DNA of 64,000 nucleotides from Stereum hirsutum FP-91666 SS1 (taxonomy: Eukaryota; Basidiomycota; Agaricomycetes; Russulales; Stereaceae). Positions 11,412-23,287 of the stretch are shown here, piece by piece. The position numbers and the translations under genes were made by a program. Numbering within the stretch: the stretch's first letter is position 1; each line of letters begins with the position of its first letter. The notes under the pieces were generated by a model. That model searched no databases, had not been told where the DNA came from, and saw only the letters and a list, made by a program, of their open reading frames with translations. The stretch spans positions 601,934-665,933 of the forward strand of contig NW_006763136.1 in the NCBI RefSeq assembly GCF_000264905.1, given 5' to 3'.

Positions 11412-14400
11412 TTACGAAGACTTTGACCGTTTTGCGGCCAAACGCTTCAAAGGGGCAAACAGGCTTCCTGAACGGATACGGAAGAACCACGTCAAGCTGT
11501 AGATCAAGAAGATCTATCAAAAAGTCCGTTAGTCACAAGCACACGACGACCAAAAGGGGGAAGAGAATACTCACATTGAACAATATGTACGCCCACATCA
11601 GGCCGAAGTTCCTCCAATGCGTCCCGTACGTAATGTTGAAGCTCGCGCCCAAGAACTGGTCCGTCGTCGCACTTGCACAGTACGTGCACGAGTCTGTCGC
11701 GTTCGTGTCCGTGATGTATCCTCCAGACGTCGCGATGAACGGATTGAGATAATCACCGCAGGTCTGGCCGGAGGGTGGGACAAGCGTGACAAGTTCGGTG
11801 GAGGAGCAGGTGATGGGGTAACCGCCGATAGCCTGGCCGAGAAGACCGCCGATGAGGTAGGAATAGGGCGAGAGGCGGTACATCCATTGCCACCAACCGA
11901 GACGGGCGAAAGGCTGAAGGACACCGTTGCTGTTGACATCACGAGAAAAGTTAGTCGGCATTCGGGGAGGGGAAAACACGGATAAACGTACAAGTTGATG
12001 ACAAAACTAAACAAGAAACTGAACAACAACGCCGCAATCTCAGGGTTCGGGCTCATCGCCGCGACAGACTGGGCGAAGGTCGTGTAGTACAGCGGGAAAA
12101 TGATACCGAGCATCAAGTAGGTGTATCCTCCGCGGTCGGACGGGAAACCGACGGTCCAGAACCAACAAATGAAGAAGATGGACGACCTAGACGGATGTTG
12201 TGATCAGATTATGGCGCAGCGAACTTCAATGAAGAAGTTAGACGTACCCAACGATGTTCAACGGGATCTCGCCGAGAATTTGACTAGTGAGCAGTGCCGT
12301 CCAGGAGTACATCCTGCTGGGGCGTTCGCGGACTTCATAGACGTTACGGGTGGAGATGAACGGAACCTGCAACTGGTTGGCGAGCGGCGCAGACAAAATG
12401 GTGCTCATGAAGATAGCCTGTACAGTCAAACGAATAAGCACAAGTGCAGACTAAACCTCAGGAAAGAAAGAAACGCACGAAAAGCTTGTTCTGCGTGCCC
12501 TGGATCGAATCCTTCGCCTTCCAGAACGTAAACCCGATGAAGAGACCAGCCATGATATTCAACGCCAACTTCGCCATCAAATATTCCGTGTCGCGCCAAT
12601 GACGCTGCATATCGCGCTTCAGGAGCGTCTTGACCTGGAACAACCAATTGGTGCTGAACTCGGAGTGCAGTTCCGTCGCGACCGGGGGACGGGCGCGGCC
12701 TTCGGTGATAATTTCCTGGAGTTGCTTTTCGACGTTGAGAGCCTCTTTCGAGTTCTTCCACGCCTTGTACCAGTCGATGTCCGTTGTCGCAGTAGCTCCG
12801 GCACCTGTGAACGCAATGAACAAGAACTCTTCGATGAGAAGGAGGGGAGAAGCATACCGATGACGTCCAAGATATACTCAGCGGGGTTGGCCGTGGGAGG
12901 GCAAGCATATCCACCGCTCTTCTCGAAGTAATTGAGGAGCGTCGTTGCGTTGGGGCCCAAATCACCGAAGTAAACCGTTTGACCGCCCTTCTTCAAGAGC
13001 AGAAGCCTGTCGAACACCTGGAACAGCTCAGACGAAGGCTGATGGATCCTATAATTGCCCAACTCATGTCAGCACTGCGTCGAAGCAGAGAGGAGCTGAA
13101 GGAACAAATACGCACGTGCACAAAATCGCCTGTCCATGGTCCGCCAAGTTCCTCAAAAACTGCATGATAGCCCAAGCACTCTGCGAGTCCAATCCACTAG
13201 TCGGCTCGTCCAAGAAAAGGAGCAACTTCGGCTTCGCAGCGAGCTCGACACCGATGGTAGTACGCTTCTTGTGCTCAACACCGAGTGAGCCGACGATGGC
13301 CTCCGCGAAGTTCTCGAGGCCGCACATCTTGAGGACGGTCTCGACGTAGGCTTCCTTCTCGGATTCGGGGACGGAGGCGGGCTGACGGAGCTTGGCAGAG
13401 AAGAGGAGGGCTTCACGGACAGTGGCGGTGGGAAGATGGGTGTCCATTTGTTGGCAGTAACCGCTGAGAAAGGTAAAGAAAACGAGTGAGAATGAGTCTG
13501 TTATGAATAGGAAAACGGAACGTACGTCTGAGCTTGGAAATCTGCGGGGAGGGGCGAGCCGTTGACTAAGCGATCTCCGGTAACGACACCAGTGCTTTGG
13601 CGCTGAGCGAGGACGTTGAGCAACGTAGTTTTGCCAGCACCGGATTCACCCATGACTATCAAACCGATTATCAATACATCGCTCTCAAATCGAGAAAAGA
13701 AAGAGTACTCACGAGCAGTCAACTTCCCAGGTGCCACATAACCAGACACGTCATCGAGCAACCTCCTCGTGTTGCCTCCACCCACAGGGACAGTGTACTC
13801 CAAATGCTGCCAAGTAAAGACATCCTTCATCGCCATCGTACCCTCGAGGGCCTTGTCGACCGTGGGATCGTTGCTCCTGGACGGTGCGATCGCGGCCTTC
13901 TCGGAAACGGGCTTGCCTTTTTCCTCATCGGCGATGGCTTCTTCGAGAACAGGGGAAGTAGTGCCGCGCTTGAAGAGCATAGAAGAGGTTGTGGTCGACG
14001 AGGTGGTGTTCCATTCGGTAAAGAAGAGGTAGCCAGCGATGAACACAACACCAAAGGCGACGACGATACCGAAGTTCTAAATAATCCCACAAAGTCCGTT
14101 GAATAAGGCGCAGAAAAAGTGAAGGAGAAGAGAAACGCACCCTCCAAACGTTAACGAACGAGTAACCATAGCTCAACTCGATAAACCTATTCCCATCCAC
14201 CGTGCTGCTGCCAGCAACACTTCCCACCGCCGTACAAACCTGGTTCGCGATACCGACATTCTCATACCCCGCTCCACTCGGCACAAGCGTCGCACACTCT
14301 CCATTGAGCGTGTGGAACTCGTTCGCCACCAGGCCCTCGAAACCCCAGCGCAGTGGATTGATGTACGATATCCAGCGGAGGGCGCCGATCATTGAAGGTT

Positions 14401-16974
14401 TGGGGATGGCGTAACCGGTGTAGAGTACGAGAGCGAGGAGGAGGATACCGGCGACTGTTTGAGCGGGGGCGGGAGCACCAAAACCGGCAGCGACGGCGCG
14501 GAACCAGGCTTTCATGGTGAGCGACATCGTCAACACGAAAACGAAGAACGTGCTACGATTTCGGGAACAGCTTAGTAAAAGGACGAAAGGTGGATTAAGA
14601 AGGAAATGGCGTACAAGAATTGGCCGGCCGACTTTTGAAGGCCGACGAGGAAGTAAAGAATGACACCGAAGACGATAAGAGTGATGAACGTGATAGGGAT
14701 GTCGACGAGAGTCATCGCGGCAGCCTCGATGAACGGGTGGTACATCGCGGACTTGTAGTGCTTGATGACGATAGGACGTTGAGCGAACAGAGCAGGGATC
14801 TCGGCCATAGACGAAAGGGCAGCAAACAGCAAGGCGCTATTCATTTCCGTAATGAGTAAAGCCGTACGCGCGAGAACGAGAAAACAAGAATGAGACTCAC
14901 AAGAAGAGCACACCGCCCCTAGAGAAATACGCCGAAGTCGAATCGGGGCTGTTCAAGAACACAGTCCCAATGATGATCGCCTGGATGATGAAAGTAGCCA
15001 TCTGCACGACCTCCTTCGCCATGCTACCCTTGATGATCTGCAACCTCCTGGCCGCGACCGCCCTTGCCTGCATCGCCGTGGAAATTGTGTACGGGCTCTT
15101 CTTGCTCTGCGTCTTCGCGTGTTCTGCGCGCGCGCTAGTCTTGTAGTCCAGAGCGCGATCAGGCTTGCCGACGAAGTCGGACCGGTAAGAGTCCATGTCG
15201 GCGCGGTTGGCGTCGCCCGCGGGAGAGGCGAGAAAGCGCTCTGCGAATTCGGAGGCAGTGCGAGGGGTACGGGACTCGAATCCAGAGCGGATGATACGTC
15301 CGTTCGGGTCGGTGACTGCGACGAGGAAGTCCGCCGTGGTTTGACGGTGGGCGGGCTCGAAGCCCATGTCGATGAAGTACTGGCGGGCGGAGTCTGCGGG
15401 CCCGAAGTAGGCCATGCGACCCTCGTAGATGACACAGACCTTGTCGAAGTGCTCATACAGCTGCTCGCCTGTGAAATTGACAGGATGAAGTATGAGACAT
15501 AGGACCGTACCATTCAAAGATAGAGAACGTACCGGCTTGGTAAATCGAGACGATGGTCGACAGACGAGAAATATCGGTAGCGATGCGCAGGGCACGAACG
15601 AACTCCAAAGCCGTCGACGCATCGAGACCACGGGTCGAGCTAGTGTAGTGATAGCACAGTCAGTATGAATTCCAACGAAAAGTCTACGCGCGGAGAATGT
15701 ACTCACTTGTCCCAAGACCCCAACAACGCCCTCATAGCCAACGCCTCAGCAATGGACACCCTCTTCTTCTCACCACCCGACACACCCCTCAAACTCGCAT
15801 CACCAACTGGCGTCTTAGCTACATGCTTCAGACCGAAGATGGTCTCCAGAACATCGACCGTACCGCGGATGTAGTCCTCGCGCGAGTGACCATCGATCCT
15901 AGTCTGGGGGGCACGCATTCTGGCGGCGAAGCAAAGAGTGTCGTCGACAGTAAGCATAGGGAAGTGTACGTCGTCCTCCATGCTGTAGACGGTGTCGCCG
16001 CGATAGTGCTTGTTGATCTCTTCCGGGCTGAAGGAATCGTAATGGACGTCACCCTCGACGGCATGGTACTCCATGCGCTGATTGGCGAGAGTTTTGAGAA
16101 GGGTACTACATCCCGAGCCAGGGCTACCGAGGACGACTGTGACAAGATTCAGGTCAGATATAAGATGCAAAGTAGAACAAAAGAAACGTACGAAGCATCT
16201 CTCCCGGACGCACGACTCCCTCAAAGCCATAGAGAATATCACGCAGGGGCGGGTTGCGCAAATTCCTGAACTTCTCGGCCATGATACGCGGATCGAAAAG
16301 AGAGCCAAACGTAGTCTGGTAGCTCGCAGCCGAGCCCAAGCCAACGACCCTCAGGTCCTTGAACAAGACACCCAGCTCTCTCGACGCGATCTGGTATTTC
16401 TCTCTCCTAAAGTGGACGGTGAGAAGTCAGCGGTGAACTCAAAATAGCCGTGGCAACGGATCACACGATCAAGGACCTGTACAGTCGGTGGAGATGGTAA
16501 GAACATTGATGACGACACTCACTTGCGCATCGTCAACCGTAATGACCTCTCGAAATCGAACGGTCCGTCACCGACTGCCAAAGTCTCCTCTGAATCCAAA
16601 TCAAACGACCGTCCTGCACCCTTCTTACTGCCACCCTCTGGCGAGTTCTGGCTCGAGGTCGACTTCTTCGCGTTGTGGGTGGCCTGTTGTGACATTGTTC
16701 TCCGAAGCTCATCCTGCTGCTGGGAAAGTGTCCGTCTGAGCTCGTTGACTCCAACTGGATCGAAGTAGTCGAGAGAGACGTGAGAGGCATGGGACGCAGT
16801 TGAACCCCGACGCGCATGCCGGGTTACGGGTGGAGAGACTGGAGAGTGTTCGTGGACTGCGTTATGAACGGCGGCATCAGCGTACGCGCCAACCGTGTGT
16901 GCTGGGTCTGGTGGAAGTTCTGTGATGGCCCCCTCGTCCTCCCTGATACGTTCTAGTTGTGCTGGGTCGGACAT
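11412..16974 (-). CDS. Full-size ABC transporter, ABCG/PDR (pleiotropic drug resistance) type
   Basis: Known role: ATP-driven plasma-membrane export of toxic or lipophilic compounds. Seen: layout NBD1-TMD1-NBD2-TMD2. The N-terminus (16974, [13 protein letters not shown]) is soluble and Ser/Gln-rich. NBD1 has the PDR-typical degenerate Walker [10 protein letters not shown] (about 16080-16130) and signature [10 protein letters not shown] (about 15770). TMD1 spans about 15010-14020. NBD2 has a canonical Walker [10 protein letters not shown] (about 13630), a degenerate signature region [15 protein letters not shown], and Walker [16 protein letters not shown] (about 13200). TMD2 runs from about 12570 to 11440, with a cysteine-containing outer loop ([20 protein letters not shown]). 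The last exon encodes [16 protein letters not shown] and stops at 11412. At least twelve short introns are visible. Having one degenerate site in each NBD is normal for PDR pumps. The substrate is unknown. Confidence 0.95.
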
Positions 16975-17111
16975 CGCGAAAAGCGAGCGACAAATAAAGT
17001 ACGAGTTGAAACTTGAAAGCAGAAACTAAGCTGTGGCAGGGGTGGGGAAGAGCGTAGTGAGGCGGAAGAAGAGAGCGGGACCTGCGGAGAACTTGTCTGC
17101 GGTCTGTTTTG

Positions 17112-17118
17112 CTTTATA
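17112..17118 (-). promoter_or_regulatory. TATA-like box of the ABC transporter gene
   Basis: On the minus strand the word TATAAAG stands about 140 bp upstream of the ATG at 16974. This suits a leader of about 100 nt. Confidence 0.4.
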
Positions 17119-17672
17119 GGAGCGGCTAGTCGAGCTAAGACATCTCCGCGATTGAGGAGCGGCGGTGCATAAGACGATTGGCGTGTCCATCCGGCGCCCT
17201 CGTCGAAATGTCCTGACTAAGGAATTTCAACGTCCTTGTCACTTTCTGGGCCGTAGCGTCAAATCAACCGCGTCAGCGACATGGCGCCCTCAACTCGGTC
17301 TCAATGGACCGATCCCGTAATACTGATTGGTCCAACCAGCCAAGAGCTAGATAGGGGATTTAAATATTGCATCGAGACACAGTCGATAACAGAGCATGTC
17401 GTCCTGGTGTACATAGAGAGAGCCAGTGTAGGATCAAAAAACTCGGAGGACTGCAAAGCGTAGAGGCGTAATAAGCGCTTTGCACTTTGTTCCGACCGGA
17501 AATAGCCACGCGCCACCGTGGCCCAGCCTATGCATCTGTCCTCTCGAGAGCTCCTTTCGCCATATTTCCTTCATCCTCGGTCATGTGAAGTTTAGGCTTT
17601 AAGCTGCATATATATCCGTAATCTTGCACCCTTAGGAAAATTATCTCCCATAGCTTGACTCAGAATTCAAGT

Positions 17673-17742
17673 CCAGCGGTCCAAGCAGCGATCTTCCCCT
17701 TCAAGTCAAGTCTCATATTCCACATCGTCCCGTGGACCGCTG
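17673..17742. repeat. Inverted repeat CCAGCGGTCCA / TGGACCGCTGG
   Basis: Two perfect 11-bp complementary arms (17673-17683 and 17732-17742) are separated by about 48 bases in non-coding DNA. It could be a binding-site pair or a chance palindrome. Confidence 0.5.
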
Positions 17743-18950
17743 GTCGACACTGTTCCAAAAATACGCCCTTAACCATACCTCATCGTTCCTCTTCCAACTC
17801 ACTGCCGTCACTGTCGATTCAATTATGTCTGTCATAAACAGCCCACAATCCGTATGCACGTTAATCTTCAAATCTCGATCGCTACACATTCGGATAGATC
17901 TGCGGAAGCGTAAACCAGATTAGTGACCGTGGCCGATTACCCGATTTTGGCCCGAGCATAGCGAGGAAGCAAGGGGCTGATCGATGAGGAGGTGGCGGTG
18001 GACCTCTTTCTTTGTTCAATCAATCTATCAAATGATAACTACAGTACCTTGACGCCAGTTGCAACTATACAGGCGTACGTGTCATTATCGTTACACCGTT
18101 CGAGTCGGACGGGACGCGCGTTCAGACTTGCGTAGACTCAAGCTGAGACGTCCATCTATAACGAAAACTTAAATGCTACGTCCATGCCTCGTACGTGCGT
18201 GCAGTTCCTGTGGCGCTTGCTTGTACTAGGTGGACCGCGAGATGGACGGACTCATGGGCGTCGATGGCTACCGATGGGCCGTGCGATGTGTGAGGGTTGT
18301 GCGGGCGCTTACGAAGCCACTGAGTGGCACAATACATAGCTTTGAAGTCGTTCGCAATGCTAGGCAGGAGATAACGATGGGCTAGTACAGTACTTATGTA
18401 TAGTGGCTCGATACGGTCCTGGTACACTATATCTGCAGTGTTTCATCTGCACAGTCAGCGCCTCTCCATGCCGTCAAGGTGACGGGTCCCCCGAGATGGC
18501 GAACCTTGACGGAAGTCGGATATAACGCACAGAAGGCTCTGCACATAATTCCCGAGCTCCTTTCGGTATGTTTTGTTTTGTATATAAGGGGCAGGAGCCC
18601 GATGTTAGCAGGCGCCAATGTCTTCTGTAACGTTATGGACGTTCAGCCAGCAAGAATGGAACTACTTATCGTGCGCTTGGAGGTTTCTTCATGACAGCAG
18701 ACGCGATGTACTCGAACTGTTACACAAGTGCTCCGAGAGGAAACGCGGGAGTATCAATGGAGTGCCACAAGGTCCTGAAGATGAATTCCCTTCCAGTGTG
18801 TCAAGCTGCTCAGAGCGTTTCTGGGTCCATGGACGTCGACACCTTCTTTCCTGCCTTCCTTCCTTCCTATCGAGTGTATCAACCACAAGTCGCGTCTCTA
18901 CACCCTCCTACCCAAGTCAAAACATATTGGCCACAGGGAGTGAAACTGAC

Positions 18951-19051
18951 TGGCTCGGCTCAGATTCGAACTGAGGACCTTCCGTGAACTTTGAGAACTC
19001 TGTGAAATCTGTAAGTTGGACAGACGCGTTGACCATTTACGCCACCGAGCC
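18951..19051 (-). tRNA. Probable intron-bearing tRNA gene or tRNA relic, anticodon not resolved
   Basis: Read on the minus strand, all cloverleaf parts are present. The acceptor stem GGCTCGG/CCGAGCC is perfect, followed by discriminator A. The A box is TGGCGTAAATGG, with D stem GCGT/ACGC. The T arm CTCAG-TTCGAAT-CTGAG is perfect and acts as the B box. The variable loop is AGGTC. A TTTT pol III terminator lies about 29 nt downstream (18922-18919). The anticodon stem TCTGT/ACGGA encloses 34 nt, which implies an intron of about 27 nt. Read at the standard positions the anticodon would be AAC (Val), but base 33 would then be C rather than the nearly universal T. The identity is therefore uncertain, and the copy may be non-functional. 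Confidence 0.6.
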
Positions 19052-19505
19052 ATGGAGAGTATTGGGGGTGCTGACTCGAGAGATAGGTCGGACGGTCGAC
19101 TCAGATGAGGATTCAAAGCGCCCACAGCACGGCGCTCTACAAGTTGGTGGTGCGCACCAGGACTCGGAGACGCCTCCTCATCGACATCGTGAACCAAGCA
19201 CGGAATGATGCTGAAGAACTGAGGGTGAGGAGCCGCTGTTGCTGTCGACAGGCCATGGCACGAAGAGAATGAATCAGTTTTTGAAATTTGTTTGTTGAGT
19301 TTCATTAATAAGATCGTATAACATGAGAGCAGCACCGTGGTATGATATCGTACATATGATTGACTGACGAGTCGTTAGCTCATTACACCCATAAATCCCA
19401 TCTCATCCCATCCCGTCAACCTACCCACACAAGACCCTTAAAGGCCCAGAAAAAGAAAAAGCGCACCACCATCCTTAACAAAACAAACCAAACGACCACC
19501 AACCA
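19052..19505. other. Spacer between the tRNA-like gene and the inositol-type transporter
   Basis: It holds the 5' flank of the tRNA-like gene and the 3' UTR of the MFS transporter. It has a C/A-rich stretch (19380-19500) and no gene that I can support. Confidence 0.5.
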
Positions 19506-22246
19506 CTATACCTTCTCCTCCAAACTCTCCTTCTCTCCCTTCTCCTTCTTGCTAACAACCCCACCCAACCTAACGATCCTCTTCTCCTCCCTCAACCGCA
19601 TACTCGCCCTCACCCCAAACCCATGCCTGAACACCATCCTCACCTCCTCCAAACTCAGCTCCGCCGTCTCTGGGAAACAAATCACGACAAATAAGCAGCC
19701 TAGTAAACAGAGACCTGCGTAGAACCCGAAGGCGCCGGCGGGGGTGATTTTGTCCATGAGGGAGAGGTAGGTCGATCCGATGAGCAGGTTGGCGGACCAG
19801 TTTATGGCGGTGGCGAGGGAGGTGCCTATGCCGCGGACTAGGGGCGGAATGAGGAGTTGATGGCTCAGTGGAAGAAAAAAGAGGGAGAGAGGGAGAGGAA
19901 ACACATACCTTCGAGGGAGAAGAATTCGCCTTGTTGCCATGGGACGTTTCCGAGACCGGTGGCGTAGGACGCGACGTAGAAGACCATGGCGAAGATGATC
20001 ACACTCGACCACGAATGCGCATAATCCGTCCCATCGATCAACTGTCCACCCGTCCCCTTCGTCATATCTTCGTCGCTGCGTTAGCCTTCATCCAACGCTC
20101 TAATTCACGGGGTAGGGACTCACAATAGAACGCAATAGCCGCCAACGTCAAACCAAACACCATCCCCGGCGCCGAAAACAGCATGATCTTCCTCCTCCCA
20201 ATGATATCGATATACTTCAGCGCAAACAGCGTAAAGAGGAAATTCGTCCCGGAGACGATGAGGCCGACGGCCGTAGGCTGGTTGAACCCGATCTGTTTGA
20301 AGAGCGTGGCGGAGTAGTACATGAGGGTGTTGAAGCCGCAGAGTTGTTGGAAGGCTTGCATGCCACAGGTGATGATGACGGCGCGGCGGTTGACGGGGTC
20401 GGTGAGCATGGAGCGGCAGCGTTGGAAGAAGGTGGTGTTGTTTGATATTTCGATGGATTGGCTGACGGCGGCTTGGAGGACTTTGACCTAAAGTATACGT
20501 GTGGGTGTAAGCATGAAAGAAGCGGATATGGGAGAGGTTGGGAAGGTACCTTGAGGTCGACTTGGTCTGAGGTTGCGTGCGCGTAGATCTTCCCCATGAC
20601 ACGGCGAGCCTCATCAACATTCCCCCTCTTGAGCAGAATTCGCGCTGTGGACGAAGTTAGCCTCTCAAACGCGCCACAGTCCAAGGAGATGTTGCACTCA
20701 CGCGACTCTGGCAGGAACCACAAACAGATGAACTGCAATCCTGATGGCACGGTTCCCAACCCGACCATCCATCTCCAACCTCCACTCATATTCGCAAAGC
20801 CCGCATCAATCCCATACGCAATAACCTGACCCAACGTGATCGCCACCACATTGATCACCACCATCCGTCCCCTCAACCGTGTCGGTGAGAGCTCCTGGAT
20901 GTACATCGGTGCGATACAGGCAGCAATACCGACGCCCCAGCCGATGAGGAACCGGTTGCCAATCATGTCCCAGACGGTCTTGGATACGGCTTGACCTACT
21001 GCACCGCCCATGAAGAGGATGTCTGCGAGGGCCATGACGGGACGACGGCCGATGACATCTGAGAGGACACCGGCGACGAGGCCTCCGAGGAGGGCGCCAA
21101 GTGTCGTTGCTGAAGTGATGAGTTCCTGGAGGATAAATTTGGTTCACAAGGTCAGAACGACAATGCGACGTCGCAAGGGAGAGAAAGGTTTGGGAAGTAG
21201 ATCGAGTCTCGCAGGTGATAGAAGTGCGAGTTCCAGACTGGAAGTCGTACCCCGTTCGCATGACCGGTCGTCTGACACAGACTTGACCGGAACGGTGAGG
21301 GAACAACTAGGGCCCGGGACACTCCTATGAGGGTTCCCCGGTCAAGTTGCGTATTTTTACGCAATTTTGAGGGCGAAGCCCTCCCGAAAAATTGCGTATT
21401 TTATGCCCAGGAGCACCGAGGTCTCCCGAAAAATTGCGTATTATTGGTGTGAGCCCCCACATAACCTCAACTTTTACCTAACCTAACCTTAACTTCCCCT
21501 AACCTACACTAGCAGCACGATAGAGACACAGAAGTTGGTCCTGATTAGGCTAGGTTAGGATAAGTTGAGGTTATGTAAGGCTATAAGGGTAAGATCGAGC
21601 TTGCCTCGCCACACAAAACCCGCCAATAGGCGCCCTACCCTTCCCGGAATTTGCGTATTTTAAGCCCTCGCCAGGCCAAAATTGCGTATTTTTACATGTT
21701 TTTGAGGTTGCCCTTCGGGCAACCCTCATAGGAGTGTCCCGGGCCCTGAACAACTGCATCGAGCTAGTTCGACGGATTATGTCCCCACGAGAAGCGCTGC
21801 GCAATCATCCAACGAAGAGCCATACTGTCCCCGACCTGATGCCAAAAGACAACACGAGATGCAAAAATTGAACACACCTTCTGTCCTGTCGCGAGCTCTG
21901 CTGGCCCAAGGTCACCATTGATAGTCACAAGCGCACCCGAAATCACACCCGTATCATAACCTGTAACCAGACCACACCATCAATTTTCAAGAACAGAGCG
22001 CAGAGAGAGCCATCATGAGCTATACGCACCGAACAGCAGACCGGAGATACTGCTGCACGCAATCAATATCCAGATGAACCATGTCACCCGCTCTTCGCCC
22101 TCAGCGACGACGGTGAGCTCGGAGATCTCTCCATTCTCGGTCTTGTCTGCGAGTGCGGCCTCCAGTTGTCGTTCGGTCGGTTTGTCTGAGGATGTTACTG
22201 ATTCACTTCTAGCCGGTGCTGGTCGGGTCGGGTCGTAATATGTCAT
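19506..22246 (-). CDS. itr1: MFS sugar transporter, myo-inositol (ITR1) type
   Basis: Known role: proton-coupled uptake of myo-inositol or a related polyol/sugar at the plasma membrane. Seen: 12-TM MFS sugar-porter layout. It starts MTYYDPTRPAPARSES (22246) with a soluble tail. TM1 follows, then GVISGALVTINGDLGPAEL, ELITSATTLGALLGG, the LSDVIGRRPV loop, PMYIQELSPTRLRGRMV, AYGIDAGFANMSGGWRWMVG, the central PVNRRAVIITCG block, AFQQLCGFNTLMYYSATLF, YIDIIGRRKIML, GNVPWQQGEFFSLE and a C-terminal FPETAELSLEEV. The INGDLGPAEL and GNVPWQQGE blocks favour the fungal ITR1 group over hexose transporters. The largest intron (21126-21877, 752 bp) contains a complete hAT-like MITE; other introns are 50-70 bp. 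The C-terminus is basic (ends SLEEKV). The substrate is inferred from family resemblance only. Confidence 0.88.
21309..21747. mobile_element. hAT-like MITE inside an intron of the inositol-type transporter
   Basis: Seen: 439 bp bounded by perfect 27-bp terminal inverted repeats (21309-21335 and 21721-21747), whose outer ends read AGGGCCCGGGACAC. It is flanked on both sides by the same 8-bp word GAACAACT (21301-21308 and 21748-21755). Known: 8-bp target duplications and ends starting with AGGG are typical of hAT DNA transposons. It has no coding capacity, so it would move with a transposase from elsewhere. The interior has several hairpins: TTGCGTATTTTTACGCAA at about 21344, GAGGGCGAAGCCCTC at about 21369, and TTGCCCTTCGGGCAA ending near 21723. 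It also has at least four copies of a TTGCGTATT word and an imperfect 28-bp inverted pair (about 21461-21490 and 21548-21576). The perfect ends and target duplication indicate a recent insertion. Confidence 0.9.
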
Positions 22247-23287
22247 GGCGGGAGGTCAACAAAAGGGCCGTAGTCGTATGCTATGTATGTGGAGGAGAGT
22301 GAGCCGCAGGGCAATACCGGAGTAGAGCGCGGGAGAAGAGTAGACGAGTGAAAATGTTCAAACGTTCAAGGAGGGCCTCGAGCAAGTATGGGGAAGTAAA
22401 TGCGGGGTAGCTGGTCAGCAGAGCAGGCCCAGCGCTTGGCCTCTTTTATGGGTCGAGGAACGGTCATGAGGGCCACGCAAGAAGCAAGGTCATTTGCGCG
22501 TTTGGCAGGGCGAAACATCCAGAATATTTCTGTCCTGCCCGCCCAACGAGCGAACTTGGATATCGCCCGGGTCGGAAGTCCGGATTCGTCTCTTTTCGTC
22601 TTTCCGGACGCTCAGATCGTCCTGATATGATAAGAAAGGGTCGAAATCATGCTGTAAGGCCGGGCCAGAACGGTGCTCATGACGTAGTATTATTCCATGA
22701 TTTTCCGGCCATTTCTGGCTGCAGAAGTACAGCGTACGGTACATCGCAGACAAAAAGGTTTTTTGACGTGGAGAGGTTCACCGCAAGACGGATTCGGTAC
22801 ATCGTCTCGAAACAAACACGAGGTTATCCGGATTTCACACAGCTCTGAGGTCACGGGCCACTTCTCCTTTCGGGTACGTCCCCAGATGACCTCTTTCGCT
22901 CCAACTCCATCAGGAAGAACATATCTTAGCGAAAAAAGAAAACAGAAGGATGGTCGACACCTCTCCTTAACTTCGGAATGCGGACCGCATTGTATGAAGG
23001 ACAAGGAAGAACAAGGAACAACCACCAAGAACATCTAGTGCGTTGTATAAGTCCGCAGGGAGCTCAGAGGCTCAGCATCGAACTCATGACGACTCCATAA
23101 GTCCGGTAGACTTGCAGGTTGAACCACAAAGCGTCATCAGCGATTCCCATGATCGCCATTCAAGCAAATCCGAAGGTCGATCCAGCACTAACATACCAAT
23201 AATCACAGCCAGTAATGTATCATCCTCGCACCGGACAACCGCACTCCTTCCACGACGTACAAACCAAACCGTCCCGTATCTCACCAA
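22247..23287. other. Intergenic region between the inositol-type transporter and the zinc transporter
   Basis: About 1 kb holding the ITR1-type promoter (a minus-strand CATAAAAG word lies near 22450, about 200 bp upstream of the ATG) and the 3' side of the CDF gene. The overlapping frames at 22690-23038 on both strands show no recognisable protein. Confidence 0.4.

Larger units (their letters stand above)
16975..18950. other. Promoter region of the ABC transporter and gene-poor DNA
   Basis: About 2 kb without a convincing gene. Reading frames are short and lack family features. It contains the ABC transporter promoter (TATA-like word at 17112-17118, minus strand) and an 11-bp inverted repeat at 17673-17742. 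A plus-strand TATA-like word near 18580 is followed by an open frame at 18618-18974, but that frame overlaps the tRNA-like gene and shows no recognisable protein. Confidence 0.45.

Noticed and set aside
18618..18974. 118-codon frame behind a TATA-like word
   Set aside because: The TATA word lies only about 35 bp before the ATG, the frame runs into the tRNA-like gene, and the product has no recognisable features.
21475..21560. CCTAACC/GGTTAGG units as an interstitial telomere
   Set aside because: Only two or three irregular units, fully contained in the MITE and forming its internal inverted pair.
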